Origin: Fidelibacterota bacterium
GTDB lineage: Bacteria > Fidelibacterota > Marinisomatia > Marinisomatales > TCS55
Assembly (NCBI GenBank): GCA_029936965.1
Contig: JAPYRG010000016.1
Span: 1-55,537, forward strand
DNA length: 55,537 nt
Direction of reading: 5' to 3'
In this document: positions 1-8,714 of the stretch, one piece after another
Position numbering within the stretch: position 1 is the stretch's first letter
Layout of the letters: every line of letters starts with the position of its first letter
Notes under the pieces: model-generated
Database searches by the model: none
What the model was told of the DNA's origin: nothing
The model's input: the letters and a program-made list of their open reading frames with translations, nothing else
Translations under genes and position numbers: made by a program

Positions 1-92
1 CCAAATAAAGAATTAAGGAAACGAATAATAAAAGTATGATTAATAAGAATCCCATCTCCAAATCTACGCTTAATCCTTTCCCTTTGGGTGGG

Positions 93-155
93 TTATTTCA
101 ACAGTACCATCTTCTTAGTCTGACATATGCAGACAAGGATGTCTGTAGTACCTTT
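93..155 (-). pseudogene. Relic of a type IX-type C-terminal sorting tail
   Basis: Directly after the TAA stop of the small lipoprotein gene, and in the same frame, about 20 codons end in QTKKMVLLK followed by a TAA at 93-95. This ending is typical of secreted proteins with C-terminal sorting domains in Marinimicrobia, and the partial gene at the other edge of the window ends STKKMVLLK. There is no start codon or domain body attached. A neighbouring frame shows VLQT-like residues where the usual LQT of such tails is expected, which suggests a decayed, frameshifted end of a lost gene. Stop-codon readthrough of the lipoprotein is a less likely alternative. Confidence 0.5.
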
Positions 156-473
156 TTATCTGTTTTCTATAGAATGCAGTTTAATGCCGTCTAATTCCGA
201 AGGCATCATAACACAATGTTCAATAGTTTCATTTAATAATTCATATTTAATAAATACATCTACAACACCATTAACTTTAAAACTGTCATCAATAGCCCCT
301 TCATCTTCAGGTTTATACTCGTTTTCTGATGTGACTATAAAAAATCCGCAACCATCCACAGGATAATCACCTGTCCAATGCAGTAATGCATTTGCTTCAA
401 GTATTTTATCTTCCTTTTTATCCCCACAACCGAGGATAAGAAATAATATTAAAAATGGAATTAGCTTTTTCAT
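156..473 (-). CDS. Small hypothetical lipoprotein
   Basis: This 105-residue protein begins with MKKLIPFLILFLILGCG, a signal peptide ending in a lipobox with Cys16, so it should be lipid-anchored in the envelope. The rest is short and acidic (KKEDK, DEGAIDD) with no domain I recognise. It lies downstream of the SDR unit but is separated from it by a hairpin terminator, so it is probably transcribed on its own. The stop codon is followed in frame by a relic sorting tail. Function unknown; confidence is for the gene being real. Confidence 0.65.
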   Translation of the reverse strand: MKKLIPFLILFLILGCGDKKEDKILEANALLHWTGDYPVDGCGFFIVTSENEYKPEDEGAIDDSFKVNGVVDVFIKYELLNETIEHCVMMPSELDGIKLHSIENR

Positions 474-522
474 TTTATCCTTAAGACAATATTACAAAGT
501 AGTAGTCCTAATGTCTATAAAC

Positions 523-547
523 AAAAAGCCCCACATAATGTGGGGCT
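523..547 (-). terminator. Rho-independent terminator after the SDR gene
   Basis: A 9-bp perfect stem (arms 527-535 and 539-547, 3-nt loop) is GC-rich at its core (GCCCC/GGGGC) in very AT-rich surroundings. On the minus strand it is followed by a short T run (523-527 on the complement). It closes the three-gene unit 672-4074. The rest of the roughly 200-base gap 474-671 shows nothing else recognisable. Confidence 0.85.
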
Positions 548-671
548 TGATGTTATTCATAAAATCTCACTTAAGTTATTATTTATATTGAAAATTTGAT
601 CTAAGAATAAGTTCAAAACTTATTGTTTAAAAAAGTATAAAAATATAAAAAGAATTTATAAGTAGAAAAAA

Positions 672-1547
672 TTATTTTGCTATACCCATCATTATCTTTA
701 AAATAATTTTACTAAACCAACTAAATGGTAATATTGATCGCAACCCAACTCTGATTTTTGCTTGTGTGCCAGCCAGATACCGTAATTTATTTTTCTTCCT
801 TTTAATTATTTTTTCAATAATTATAGCAACATTTTCTGGGTCTCCAACACCTCTCTGAGTATCTAAAATTTTACGATGTAAACTCTTCAGCTTTTTAGTG
901 TATTCAATGTAGGGGCTTTCTGATTTTAACCCAGCATATGCTTCCTTACTATTTTGATCAAGAGCTTTTGTAGAGTACGTTCCTGGTTCCAGTAATACGA
1001 CTTCCACCCCAAAAGGTTGGAGTTCAAAATATAATCCTTCACTAAAGCCTTCAAGTGCAAATTTTGAGGATCCATATGCTCCTAGACCCGGCAAAGCAGA
1101 TCGTCCCTGAGCACTAGATATATTAATAATTTTGGTTGAAAATAATTCTTTTGATTCCTTTGCCGTTTTACGCATTAAAGGCAATGCAATTCTCGTAACT
1201 TTTTGTACTCCAAAAAAATTTGTTTCGAATTGATCTCGGACTTCCTGCTCTGATAAATCCTCAAAAAAACCACCAATCCCATAACCAGCATTATTTATCA
1301 AAATATCTAATTTCCCTTCCTGCTTAGTAATCGTATTGATCGTATTCTGGATAGAAACGTCATCGCGAACATCAAGTTCAATCATAAGACAATTTGTATC
1401 TCTTCGATCCAATTCTACTTTTAGATCATTATTTTTTGATAGATCACGCATACTAGCATAAACAGTATACCCTAAAGATGACAGTCTTGCAGCTGAGATC
1501 ATTCCAAAACCGCTCGAGCATCCAGTGATTAATATAATTTTATTCAC
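672..1547 (-). CDS. Short-chain dehydrogenase/reductase (SDR)
   Basis: A classical SDR of 291 residues, a cytosolic NAD(P)-dependent alcohol/ketone oxidoreductase. Visible motifs are the cofactor-binding TGCSSGFG (residues 8-15), NNAG (85-88), a catalytic serine in ISSAQ (144/145) and Tyr158-x3-Lys162 (YGSSK). The overall style resembles 17-beta-hydroxysteroid/retinol dehydrogenase-like SDRs. Its ATG overlaps the TGA of the upstream linalool dehydratase/isomerase-like gene by four bases (ATGA), so the two are translationally coupled. Context suggests it oxidises an alcohol made or used by that enzyme or by the hydroxylase further upstream; this is inference, and the substrate cannot be read from the sequence. 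The basic C-terminus may touch the membrane. Confidence 0.93.
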   Translation of the reverse strand: MNKIILITGCSSGFGMISAARLSSLGYTVYASMRDLSKNNDLKVELDRRDTNCLMIELDVRDDVSIQNTINTITKQEGKLDILINNAGYGIGGFFEDLSEQEVRDQFETNFFGVQKVTRIALPLMRKTAKESKELFSTKIINISSAQGRSALPGLGAYGSSKFALEGFSEGLYFELQPFGVEVVLLEPGTYSTKALDQNSKEAYAGLKSESPYIEYTKKLKSLHRKILDTQRGVGDPENVAIIIEKIIKRKKNKLRYLAGTQAKIRVGLRSILPFSWFSKIILKIMMGIAK

Positions 1548-2767
1548 AAATCCATCAACAATAATTTTGTATCTAGAACATCAGTCCATTGCATACTATC
1601 AGTATTAGGAATCTTAAAATCTTTAGTATAACCCCAATTATGTTCTAATACTTTATTCCAGCCAACATGAACTTTAGTCCATAGGATAGGTCCATTATAA
1701 ATAGGGTTATTTATATTACTATAAATGTAGTGATTAACATCTTCTTTTTGATATAATTCTCTATCAATTGAATTTCTCAACTTCCTAAATAAATTAATAT
1801 CTCCAAATTCTTTTGCCGCCAATAAGCCCGTTAAATGTGCTAAAGGAGACGCTCCAGCTTCTAGATCTTCTTTTACATAGGCAAAAGGGCCTAGTTCCTT
1901 TGTAAAATTTTCTTTCCAAACATAATACAAATCTTCATTATATTTTTGTTCATACACTCTTAAAAAGGTCATCGTCCATGCATTAGTATATCCTGACAGC
2001 TGGGGATTGCAGAATTGATGCTTCGTATTGTACATCTTTAAATAGAATCCATTCTTTTCATCAGTCATTTTTTGCTTAATAAAATTAATTGTCCAACTAG
2101 CTTCAATCTCAGAATAGTTTGTTCCATATAATTTGTCATATATTTTAAGACTTAATAAAGAAATAGAATTGCATTGAGCAAAATATCTACCGGGTTCACA
2201 ATCTGCGCCTTCATGTTTTCCTTCAATATGATGTCTTCGCATCTCATCAATTATTCTATTAGTAAGCCAGGTATATTCATGACTGAATTCTTCATCACCA
2301 GTCATTAACTGATAAAGACCATACATTAAGTTTAAATGTCCCTTATACATTACATTGCCTTCGGATATGGGATCATCTCCCATTCCATAAGAAATCCAAT
2401 CCCCCCATACTTTTGGTGATTTCATCTTCTTTATCATCAAAAACATTGCATGCTTTGCTCTATCTGCATGTTCTTGACTAATCATCGCAATGGATGGCAT
2501 TCCATATGATGAAAAAGCAATTCCATAACGCCAACGTAAATGTTCCGAAGTATCCCAACCGATGAATTCATCTCCAGTTATATCCATTATTTCATATGTG
2601 TTGTATACATAATTGAATTGTCCAATTTCATCTTGTTGAAGTGTGCGTTGACCTATTGGATCAAAGTACCTTTTCGCATTAGGTAGCCCAAAAGGATAAA
2701 AAGAGTACATTGCTAATAAGAGAATTATTCCTGTTAAGAAAAACGATATTTTTCTTCGTTTATTCAT
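1544..2767 (-). CDS. Linalool dehydratase/isomerase-family protein
   Basis: A 407-residue protein with an N-terminal hydrophobic segment (about 7-26), either signal peptide or anchor. The central part closely resembles, from memory, linalool dehydratase/isomerase of Castellaniella defragrans: KVWGDW (119-124), MYKGHLNLMYGLYQL (140-154) and CEPGRYFAQCNS (190-201). His144, Cys190 and Cys199 correspond to His129, Cys171 and Cys180 of that enzyme, with identical Cys-Cys spacing. The first-shell Asp/Tyr near the N-terminus cannot be aligned with confidence. The reference enzyme interconverts geraniol, linalool and myrcene in the periplasm without cofactors. Here the gene is coupled to an SDR and preceded by a di-iron hydroxylase, so it probably acts on an unsaturated (isoprenoid-like) alcohol. 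Family call is firm; substrate is unknown. Confidence 0.85.
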   Translation of the reverse strand: MNKRRKISFFLTGIILLLAMYSFYPFGLPNAKRYFDPIGQRTLQQDEIGQFNYVYNTYEIMDITGDEFIGWDTSEHLRWRYGIAFSSYGMPSIAMISQEHADRAKHAMFLMIKKMKSPKVWGDWISYGMGDDPISEGNVMYKGHLNLMYGLYQLMTGDEEFSHEYTWLTNRIIDEMRRHHIEGKHEGADCEPGRYFAQCNSISLLSLKIYDKLYGTNYSEIEASWTINFIKQKMTDEKNGFYLKMYNTKHQFCNPQLSGYTNAWTMTFLRVYEQKYNEDLYYVWKENFTKELGPFAYVKEDLEAGASPLAHLTGLLAAKEFGDINLFRKLRNSIDRELYQKEDVNHYIYSNINNPIYNGPILWTKVHVGWNKVLEHNWGYTKDFKIPNTDSMQWTDVLDTKLLLMDL

Positions 2768-2808
2768 AAATGTTATTTGTTATAAATGAAAATATTGAAT
2801 TTATATAA

Positions 2809-4074
2809 TTAAACTGGACTAGGATTAACAATCCTATCATCCTTTTCATTTCTTTGAAAATAAAATGTTAATACTAAGGAAAATATGATATACGTTATGA
2901 ATAAATAAACAGGAATACCCTGCAATCCATACCAACTTAAATCCTGGATAGATAAAAGCGCAAAAACTAAGCCGGCTTTTAATAATTCGGCAAAAAATGC
3001 ATAATTATTATTATCTAACATTGATGTAAATGAAAAGACACTTAAAAGTAAAACTACTGCATATAAATAATTCATTGTATTACTATGATTAGAAAAGATT
3101 ATAAGTAAATGGAATAACAATAAATGAGTTATAACTAATTGAGTCCATGAATAAGCAAATAACCAACGGGAATTATTAGTATTATATTTTAATTGTTTGG
3201 CTGGATTGGTGACTTCTAATAAAGGAAATTTTTCTTTGACATCAGCCGGCCTCCATCCTGTTGGCATGAACCAAATACGAATTTTGTCAAAATATCTTTC
3301 CGCATGCCATGCATCCTTTAATAATTGCCAAAGATGTTTAAAGTTAATAATCACTGGATTCCAAGTGCGAACTGGTTTTAATGTGCCATACACTGGTTTA
3401 ACATTATCGATTTCAGCTTGGAAGGATCCAAATAGCTTATCCCAAATAATAAGAATTTGACCATAGTTTTTATCAATATATTCAGAATTTATGGAATGGT
3501 GAACTCTATGATGGGAAGGAGTAACTAAAAAATATTCTAAGATACCCATTTTACCAATTAATTGTGTATGGTACCAAAATTGGAAAAAGAAATGTATAGG
3601 GCCAAGAATAACAAATATCTTTACAGGTACGCCTAATAAAGCTGCAGGAATCATAAAAATCGTTGAGAAGTTTATGGCATTTGAAATTGACTGCCGCAAT
3701 GCACACGCTAAATTAAAATCCTCACTACTGTGATGAATAATATGTCTATTCCATAGAATATTTACTCTATGTTTTAAACGATGAGTACAATATCCAGTAA
3801 AATCTTGAACTAAAAATGCAATAATTACTGCAAGCCAAATATTTTCAATATGAAAGACAGTTAAATTATTAACTAACCAGGAATATCCTATAATTGCAAA
3901 ACCATACTTTACCCCATCTCGAATTATTTTAGTTAATCCTGAGCTAAGACTTGCAATAACGTCTGCTTGACGATTGACTCTAACACCTCTTCTCTTTGCG
4001 ACTAGAGCCTCTAATGCAATTAGAAACATAAAAATGGGGACTGCTACAAATAAAGATTTGATATAAAAGCTCAT
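2809..4074 (-). CDS. Membrane di-iron hydroxylase, sterol desaturase / fatty acid hydroxylase family
   Basis: A 421-residue polytopic membrane protein. The three His boxes of the family are present: HRLKH, HIIHHSS and HHRVHH, which bind two irons for O2-dependent hydroxylation or desaturation of a lipid. The layout, with a catalytic domain over about 100-260 and three or four further hydrophobic segments after residue 310, resembles alkylglycerol monooxygenase-like bacterial members. It is the first gene of a minus-strand unit with the linalool dehydratase/isomerase-like gene (41 bases downstream) and the SDR. The substrate is unknown; its position suggests it introduces oxygen into a lipid or isoprenoid that the next two enzymes process (inference). 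Confidence 0.9.
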   Translation of the reverse strand: MSFYIKSLFVAVPIFMFLIALEALVAKRRGVRVNRQADVIASLSSGLTKIIRDGVKYGFAIIGYSWLVNNLTVFHIENIWLAVIIAFLVQDFTGYCTHRLKHRVNILWNRHIIHHSSEDFNLACALRQSISNAINFSTIFMIPAALLGVPVKIFVILGPIHFFFQFWYHTQLIGKMGILEYFLVTPSHHRVHHSINSEYIDKNYGQILIIWDKLFGSFQAEIDNVKPVYGTLKPVRTWNPVIINFKHLWQLLKDAWHAERYFDKIRIWFMPTGWRPADVKEKFPLLEVTNPAKQLKYNTNNSRWLFAYSWTQLVITHLLLFHLLIIFSNHSNTMNYLYAVVLLLSVFSFTSMLDNNNYAFFAELLKAGLVFALLSIQDLSWYGLQGIPVYLFITYIIFSLVLTFYFQRNEKDDRIVNPSPV

Positions 4075-4203
4075 AAATTATCTATAATAATATGGTGTTC
4101 ATTAATAGTTAATGTTATCATTTTATAAATTAAAATTTATCATATTATATTAAATATAAAATTAATAGTAATTTATCGCAGTGATTTTAATTATTTATAA
4201 TTC
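4075..4203. promoter_or_regulatory. Divergent intergenic region
   Basis: 129 bases of very AT-rich sequence lie between the divergently transcribed hydroxylase unit and the NagB-like/PIG-L gene. It must contain the starts of both transcripts. No clear operator, riboswitch or hairpin is visible, and I cannot assign -10/-35 boxes with confidence in such AT-rich DNA. Confidence 0.4.
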
Positions 4204-6522
4204 ATGAAAGCAAAATTTACTAATGTTGAAAAAGCCTTTTTCAGCAAATCACATTTAAACAATCCTGGAACTAAAATTCCTTACATTCAAGTTGATAATA
4301 TTCCTAATCTAGGTTTGTTGACTTCGTTAAGATTTCTAGAATGGACATTAGAAAACCCTCGAGGTGTAATAAGTCTTCCAACAGGAAAAACTCCTGAGTA
4401 TTTTATCAAGTGGACTCAATATATTCTTTCAAATTGGGATAAACCTGAAGTAGAGCAATTATGTAAGGATAATGGATTAAATACTAATAAACAACCAAAA
4501 TTGAATCATTTGAAATTTGTACAAATTGATGAGTTCTATCCAATTAATCCATTACAACATAATAGTTTTTATTATTTTGTTCAAAAATTCTACATAGAAG
4601 GTTTTGGCTTAAATCCAAAAAATAGTTTATTAATCAATAGCTCCGTAATTCCAAATTCGATTGATGAATCAATTGAAGATATTTTCCCCAATTATAAGAT
4701 AGATTTATCTCTTCGATATCGAGATACCAACTCTGATATTGAAGAGAAACAAAAACAAACTATTTTTGCAATTGATCAATGGTGCAGTGAATATGAAAAT
4801 AAAATTGCAGATTTAGGAGGTATTGGTTTCTTCCTCGGAGGGATTGGACCAGATGGTCATATCGCTTTTAATGTTCGTGGCTCAGATCATAATTCTACAA
4901 CAAGAATACTAGAAACCAATTTTGAAACACAAGCTACATCAGCATCTGATCTAGGAGGAATTGAAATTTCACGTAACCGATTAGTTATTACTATTGGCCT
5001 TTCTACAATAACAAAGAATTCTGATGTAATAGTGATTATTTTTGCAGCTGGTAGATCAAAAGCAAAAATTGTAAAAGATTCTCTTGAGATAAAGAAAGAT
5101 ATCAACTTCCCAGCAACGGCACTTAGCGATTCAATAGGGAGTCGCTTCTACCTTACTAAAGGTGCTGCCTATTTGCTAAATAAAATAAATATTAATACAA
5201 AGGATTGGAGTACAGAAGAAATCAATCGAGAATTGATAAAGTTATGCAAAAATCTAAACAAATTTGGAAGTCGCTTAACGCCAAAAGATATCATGGATAA
5301 TCAAATCACATCATCTATACCAAACATAAATAACAATACTTCTACTCTATTTTTGGATCAAATGAAACAGAAGATCCAAAAAAGCAGTGATCTACCTATG
5401 AATAATACCATATTACATACAGGTCCGCACCATGATGATATATTATTAGGTTATTCACCAGTAATCAATCATCTAGTTCGGTCAGCAGAAAATACAAATT
5501 ACTTTGCAGTAATGACTTCTGGATTTACCTCAGTTACAAACAAATATATTTCTAATCTGTTATCAAAAACATTAGAACTAATCAAATCAGAGAAAATCCA
5601 GATGATAAAATACCCTGACTTTTTTGATAACGGATTTAATTTAAAAAAAGCCAAGGACGTCTATCATTACTTAGATAAAGTTGCCTCTCAAAATACTTTT
5701 GGCCAAACACGAGGTCTTTGTCATCGGATGGTACGATCTTTAGTAGATATCTATAGTCTCAAATCTATAGATGAATTAGTAGTTAAGATAAATGATATTA
5801 TACAATATTTCTCCAGTTGTTATGATGGAGAAAAGAATCTTCCTGATATTCAAAAATTAAAAGGTATGTTACGAGAATTTGAGGAAGAACTAACATGGGC
5901 GCATTATGGTGTTGATATCAAGAATATTTATCATTTACGCCTTGGTTTTTATAAAGGAGATATATTCACCGAAACACCAGATCGTGAACGGGATATAAAG
6001 CCAATTATTAAATTAATAAATAAAACAAATCCAGATATTATTACGTTAGCACTTGACCCTGAAGGCAGTGGTCCAGACACTCATTATAAAGTACTACAAT
6101 CAATTGCTGAGGCATTACGTATTTTGAGTAAAGAAAAAGATATGTCCAAAGTAAAAATATGGGGATACCGAAATGTATGGTACCGTTTCGACTCGGCAGA
6201 AGCTGATATTATGTTTCCTGTTTCCCTTAATTCAATGGCAGTTCTAAGAGATTCATTTTTGAATTGTTACCTCAGTCAGAAAGATGCATCTTTTCCAAGC
6301 TATGAATTAGATGGCCCTTTCTGTGATCTAACTCAGAAGATATGGGTCGATCAACATAGAACAATGGAATTAATACTGGGGAAAGATTTTTGGTATCAAA
6401 ATAATGATCCTCACTTTCGGGCCACGCATGGCTTAGTTTACTTGAAAGAACTAACCGTAAAAGAGTTCTTAAATACTGCTCGAACTCTTGAAGAAAGCAT
6501 AGAAGGGTCCCTTATTAAATAA
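4204..6522 (+). CDS. Glucosamine-6-phosphate deaminase-like / PIG-L deacetylase-like fusion
   Basis: A two-domain protein of 772 residues. The N-terminal half (about 30-330) is NagB-like sugar-phosphate isomerase/deaminase: PTGKTP (59-64), QIDEFY (107-112) and GIGPDGHIAFN (213-223). The C-terminal half (about 400-760) is PIG-L/LmbE-like with the zinc-binding signature GPHHDDILLGY near 414-424. Such fusions are known in Bacteroidetes as NagB-like proteins of uncertain activity; this one is somewhat longer. The likely role is in amino-sugar phosphate metabolism, combining deacetylation with deamination/isomerisation (inference). It is the only plus-strand gene in its neighbourhood and is convergent with the aldo-keto reductase only 8 bases away. 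Confidence 0.88.
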   Translation: MKAKFTNVEKAFFSKSHLNNPGTKIPYIQVDNIPNLGLLTSLRFLEWTLENPRGVISLPTGKTPEYFIKWTQYILSNWDKPEVEQLCKDNGLNTNKQPKLNHLKFVQIDEFYPINPLQHNSFYYFVQKFYIEGFGLNPKNSLLINSSVIPNSIDESIEDIFPNYKIDLSLRYRDTNSDIEEKQKQTIFAIDQWCSEYENKIADLGGIGFFLGGIGPDGHIAFNVRGSDHNSTTRILETNFETQATSASDLGGIEISRNRLVITIGLSTITKNSDVIVIIFAAGRSKAKIVKDSLEIKKDINFPATALSDSIGSRFYLTKGAAYLLNKININTKDWSTEEINRELIKLCKNLNKFGSRLTPKDIMDNQITSSIPNINNNTSTLFLDQMKQKIQKSSDLPMNNTILHTGPHHDDILLGYSPVINHLVRSAENTNYFAVMTSGFTSVTNKYISNLLSKTLELIKSEKIQMIKYPDFFDNGFNLKKAKDVYHYLDKVASQNTFGQTRGLCHRMVRSLVDIYSLKSIDELVVKINDIIQYFSSCYDGEKNLPDIQKLKGMLREFEEELTWAHYGVDIKNIYHLRLGFYKGDIFTETPDRERDIKPIIKLINKTNPDIITLALDPEGSGPDTHYKVLQSIAEALRILSKEKDMSKVKIWGYRNVWYRFDSAEADIMFPVSLNSMAVLRDSFLNCYLSQKDASFPSYELDGPFCDLTQKIWVDQHRTMELILGKDFWYQNNDPHFRATHGLVYLKELTVKEFLNTARTLEESIEGSLIK

Positions 6523-6530
6523 ATTATTTT

Positions 6531-7493
6531 TTATGAAATAATATCATTTATCTTTTTCATAAGTGATTCATCAAACTGTTCTAAATAATCAACCGTTCTT
6601 AAGTTTTGTTTAAGTTGATCAGGGTTAGATGCTCCAAGAATAACTGTGCTGACATTTTTATTTTGTAGACACCAACCTAAAGCAAGATTAACCAAAGGCA
6701 TACCAATGCTATTAGCAACTTCTTCAAGTTCATTTGTTATCTTTAACATAGTTTCGCCTTTATCGCTATTCAACCTATCTTTCAGAAACTCATAACCATT
6801 TAAATTCATTCTCGTACCCTTAGGAATTCCATTTTTGTATTTTCCACTTAAGATACCTGAAGATAGCGGGGAAAAAATAGTTGTGCCAAGCCCTCTATTT
6901 TTAAATAAATCAAGATATTCATTTTCCATTTTTGATCTATTAAAAATATTATACTCAGGCTGTTCCATTATTGGAGGTGTAAGTTGCTTTTCTTCAGAGA
7001 TCTTGTATGCCATTTCGATCTGATCTGCACTCCACTCTGATGTTCCCCAATAAATAATTTTTCCTTGAAGTATTAATGAATGCATTGCTCGTACGGTTTC
7101 CTCAATTGGGGTTTCTGGATCCGGTCGATGACAGAAGAATAAATCAAGATAATCTACTTGCATACGCTGAAGTGCAGCATTGCACGCATCATGAATATGC
7201 TTAGCACTTAGTCCCCGCTGCGTAGGAAGTTCACCACCCCAAAAAACTTTACTAGATAAACAATACGTGTCTCTGGGAAAAGCAAGTTTATTTAATGCTT
7301 GACCCATTATTTCTTCAGATTTACCATTTGCATATGCCTCTGCATTATCAAAAAAATTAACTCCTTTATCATAAGCAATTTTCATCATCTCTGCTGCCAT
7401 AGATGTATCTATTTGAAAGGAAAATGTTACCCATGATCCATATGATAATTCACTTATTTTTAATCCAGACTTACCAAGATTTCGATATTTCAT
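6531..7493 (-). CDS. Aldo-keto reductase, KCNAB/YghZ-like (AKR6 type)
   Basis: A 320-residue TIM-barrel NADPH-dependent oxidoreductase. The catalytic tetrad is visible as Asp49 and Tyr54 (DNAEAY), Lys82 (SSKVFWG) and His123 (FFCHRPD). The C-terminal cofactor-binding stretch ILGASNPDQLKQNL is typical of the voltage-gated-channel beta-subunit / YghZ branch. Such enzymes reduce carbonyl compounds, often methylglyoxal-like aldehydes; the substrate here is unknown. It is convergent with the NagB-like gene and lies 32 bases downstream of the phosphatase-like gene. Confidence 0.93.
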   Translation of the reverse strand: MKYRNLGKSGLKISELSYGSWVTFSFQIDTSMAAEMMKIAYDKGVNFFDNAEAYANGKSEEIMGQALNKLAFPRDTYCLSSKVFWGGELPTQRGLSAKHIHDACNAALQRMQVDYLDLFFCHRPDPETPIEETVRAMHSLILQGKIIYWGTSEWSADQIEMAYKISEEKQLTPPIMEQPEYNIFNRSKMENEYLDLFKNRGLGTTIFSPLSSGILSGKYKNGIPKGTRMNLNGYEFLKDRLNSDKGETMLKITNELEEVANSIGMPLVNLALGWCLQNKNVSTVILGASNPDQLKQNLRTVDYLEQFDESLMKKINDIIS

Positions 7494-7525
7494 TATATTT
7501 CTTTCTTACTTAATTATTAATAATA

Positions 7526-8614
7526 TCAATCATAAAACATAGTTTTTATCATTGGTGCAACAGTTCTTTCATTTTGATATTCTATTCCAAGAAAAGAAGC
7601 TATTGTTGAAGCAATTTGACTGCTATAAATTTTTTCATGATTGGCCATTTCTCCTTTCGGAGGAGTGTCTGGTCCGATAACAGCCATCCATACATGTTCA
7701 GCTCCGTTTACTGAACTCCCATGGTTCCTCCAAGAATCGATATCTTTATTTCCCCTTCCATGGTCCGTTGTGATAAGTATCGTTGTCTTATTTTTATAAT
7801 AATAGTTACTTTGAACCCAATTCCACAAATCGGAAACATACTGATCTAATTGATTGGCAGCATTTAGATATTTATCATACTTACCTTCATGTGCATATTC
7901 ATCAGTTTCATCATAAGCTATATATAATAATTTTGGTCTCATTTCTTCAAGATAAGTTTTTGCAAAATTGTGTGTTATTGCATCATATCGAACACTTCTC
8001 CAAGGAACAGGTATCTGCAGCATTATTTCATTTAATAAGCCAATCTTTGGATTGTTACGGCCACGATCATACGACTCCATACCTGCGCTAACATATATTC
8101 CTGAACGTTCTTCATTAATAATAAAGTTAAAAACATCCCATGAACAAAATGCAGCTACCTTATTTTTATATCCTGGTTGATTATGAATATATTCGAGCAC
8201 TGTAATATTTGGATTGTTTTCCTTATTATTACTATTTCTTGATAAATCTACATAGCCAACCAACATTTCACTATACCCTGGGTAAGAAAAACGATAAGGG
8301 TTTTCAAGAGATGCTATACTACCACTTCGTATATTACCATATAATTGGCCTTGATTAATAATTGTATTCCAAAAAAAAGGCATCAATTGTTCTCTGCGAA
8401 TCTGATCTGACGAATGCCAATACTCTTTTAACATCTGCTTTTGATTTTTTGTATAATCATCTGAATGAATTAATATACTATCAGCTCCATAAAATACTTC
8501 TTCCCATCGCAAACCATCAAAAGTAATAAATATGATATTGTTGGTTTTACCCTTAGCAAATAATATACAAGTAAGTATATTGAAAATAATTAATGATGTG
8601 TGGATTCTTTTCAT
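7526..8614 (-). CDS. Alkaline phosphatase/sulfatase superfamily hydrolase, exported
   Basis: The frame opens at a TTG at 8626, but the ATG at 8614 gives a normal signal peptide (MKRIHTSLIIFNILTCILFAKG) and is preferred. Metal and active-site features of the superfamily are visible, numbered from the TTG: FDGLRW with Asp37, a probable nucleophile Ser114 in FSYPGYSE, DETDEYAHEG (Asp239/Asp242, His246), TTDHGRG (Asp288, His289) and NHG (His302). The product is therefore a metal-dependent phospho- or sulfo-ester hydrolase acting in the periplasm or at the surface. It resembles the nucleotide pyrophosphatase/phosphodiesterase branch more than Cys-type sulfatases, since there is no CxPxR motif. Substrate unknown. 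Confidence 0.85.
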   Translation of the reverse strand: MKRIHTSLIIFNILTCILFAKGKTNNIIFITFDGLRWEEVFYGADSILIHSDDYTKNQKQMLKEYWHSSDQIRREQLMPFFWNTIINQGQLYGNIRSGSIASLENPYRFSYPGYSEMLVGYVDLSRNSNNKENNPNITVLEYIHNQPGYKNKVAAFCSWDVFNFIINEERSGIYVSAGMESYDRGRNNPKIGLLNEIMLQIPVPWRSVRYDAITHNFAKTYLEEMRPKLLYIAYDETDEYAHEGKYDKYLNAANQLDQYVSDLWNWVQSNYYYKNKTTILITTDHGRGNKDIDSWRNHGSSVNGAEHVWMAVIGPDTPPKGEMANHEKIYSSQIASTIASFLGIEYQNERTVAPMIKTMFYD

Positions 8615-8709
8615 TATTCTTTCCAAAGATATGTGCCAATTGATTTTGGAGGTATACTAGTTGAAGATCTATAAAATAAAACAGTCATTAATAATTTTTT
8701 ATTTATCAT
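8614..8709 (-). CDS. Possible small ORF between the MBL-fold and phosphatase-like genes
   Basis: An ATG at 8709 opens 31 codons (MINKKLLMTVLFYRSS..., ending IGTYLWKE) and stops in a TAATG that overlaps the preferred ATG of the phosphatase-like gene at 8614. It starts just 5 bases after the stop of the MBL-fold gene. The overlap is compatible with a coupled leader peptide, but no Shine-Dalgarno sequence is visible and I recognise no family. It may be chance or a gene remnant. Confidence 0.2.
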   Translation of the reverse strand: MINKKLLMTVLFYRSSTSIPPKSIGTYLWKE

Positions 8710-8714
8710 AATAA

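Noticed and set aside
6523-6542. Weak AT-only hairpin between the NagB-like gene and the aldo-keto reductase
   Set aside because: Seven A/T pairs overlapping a stop codon are expected often in such AT-rich DNA; not called as a terminator.
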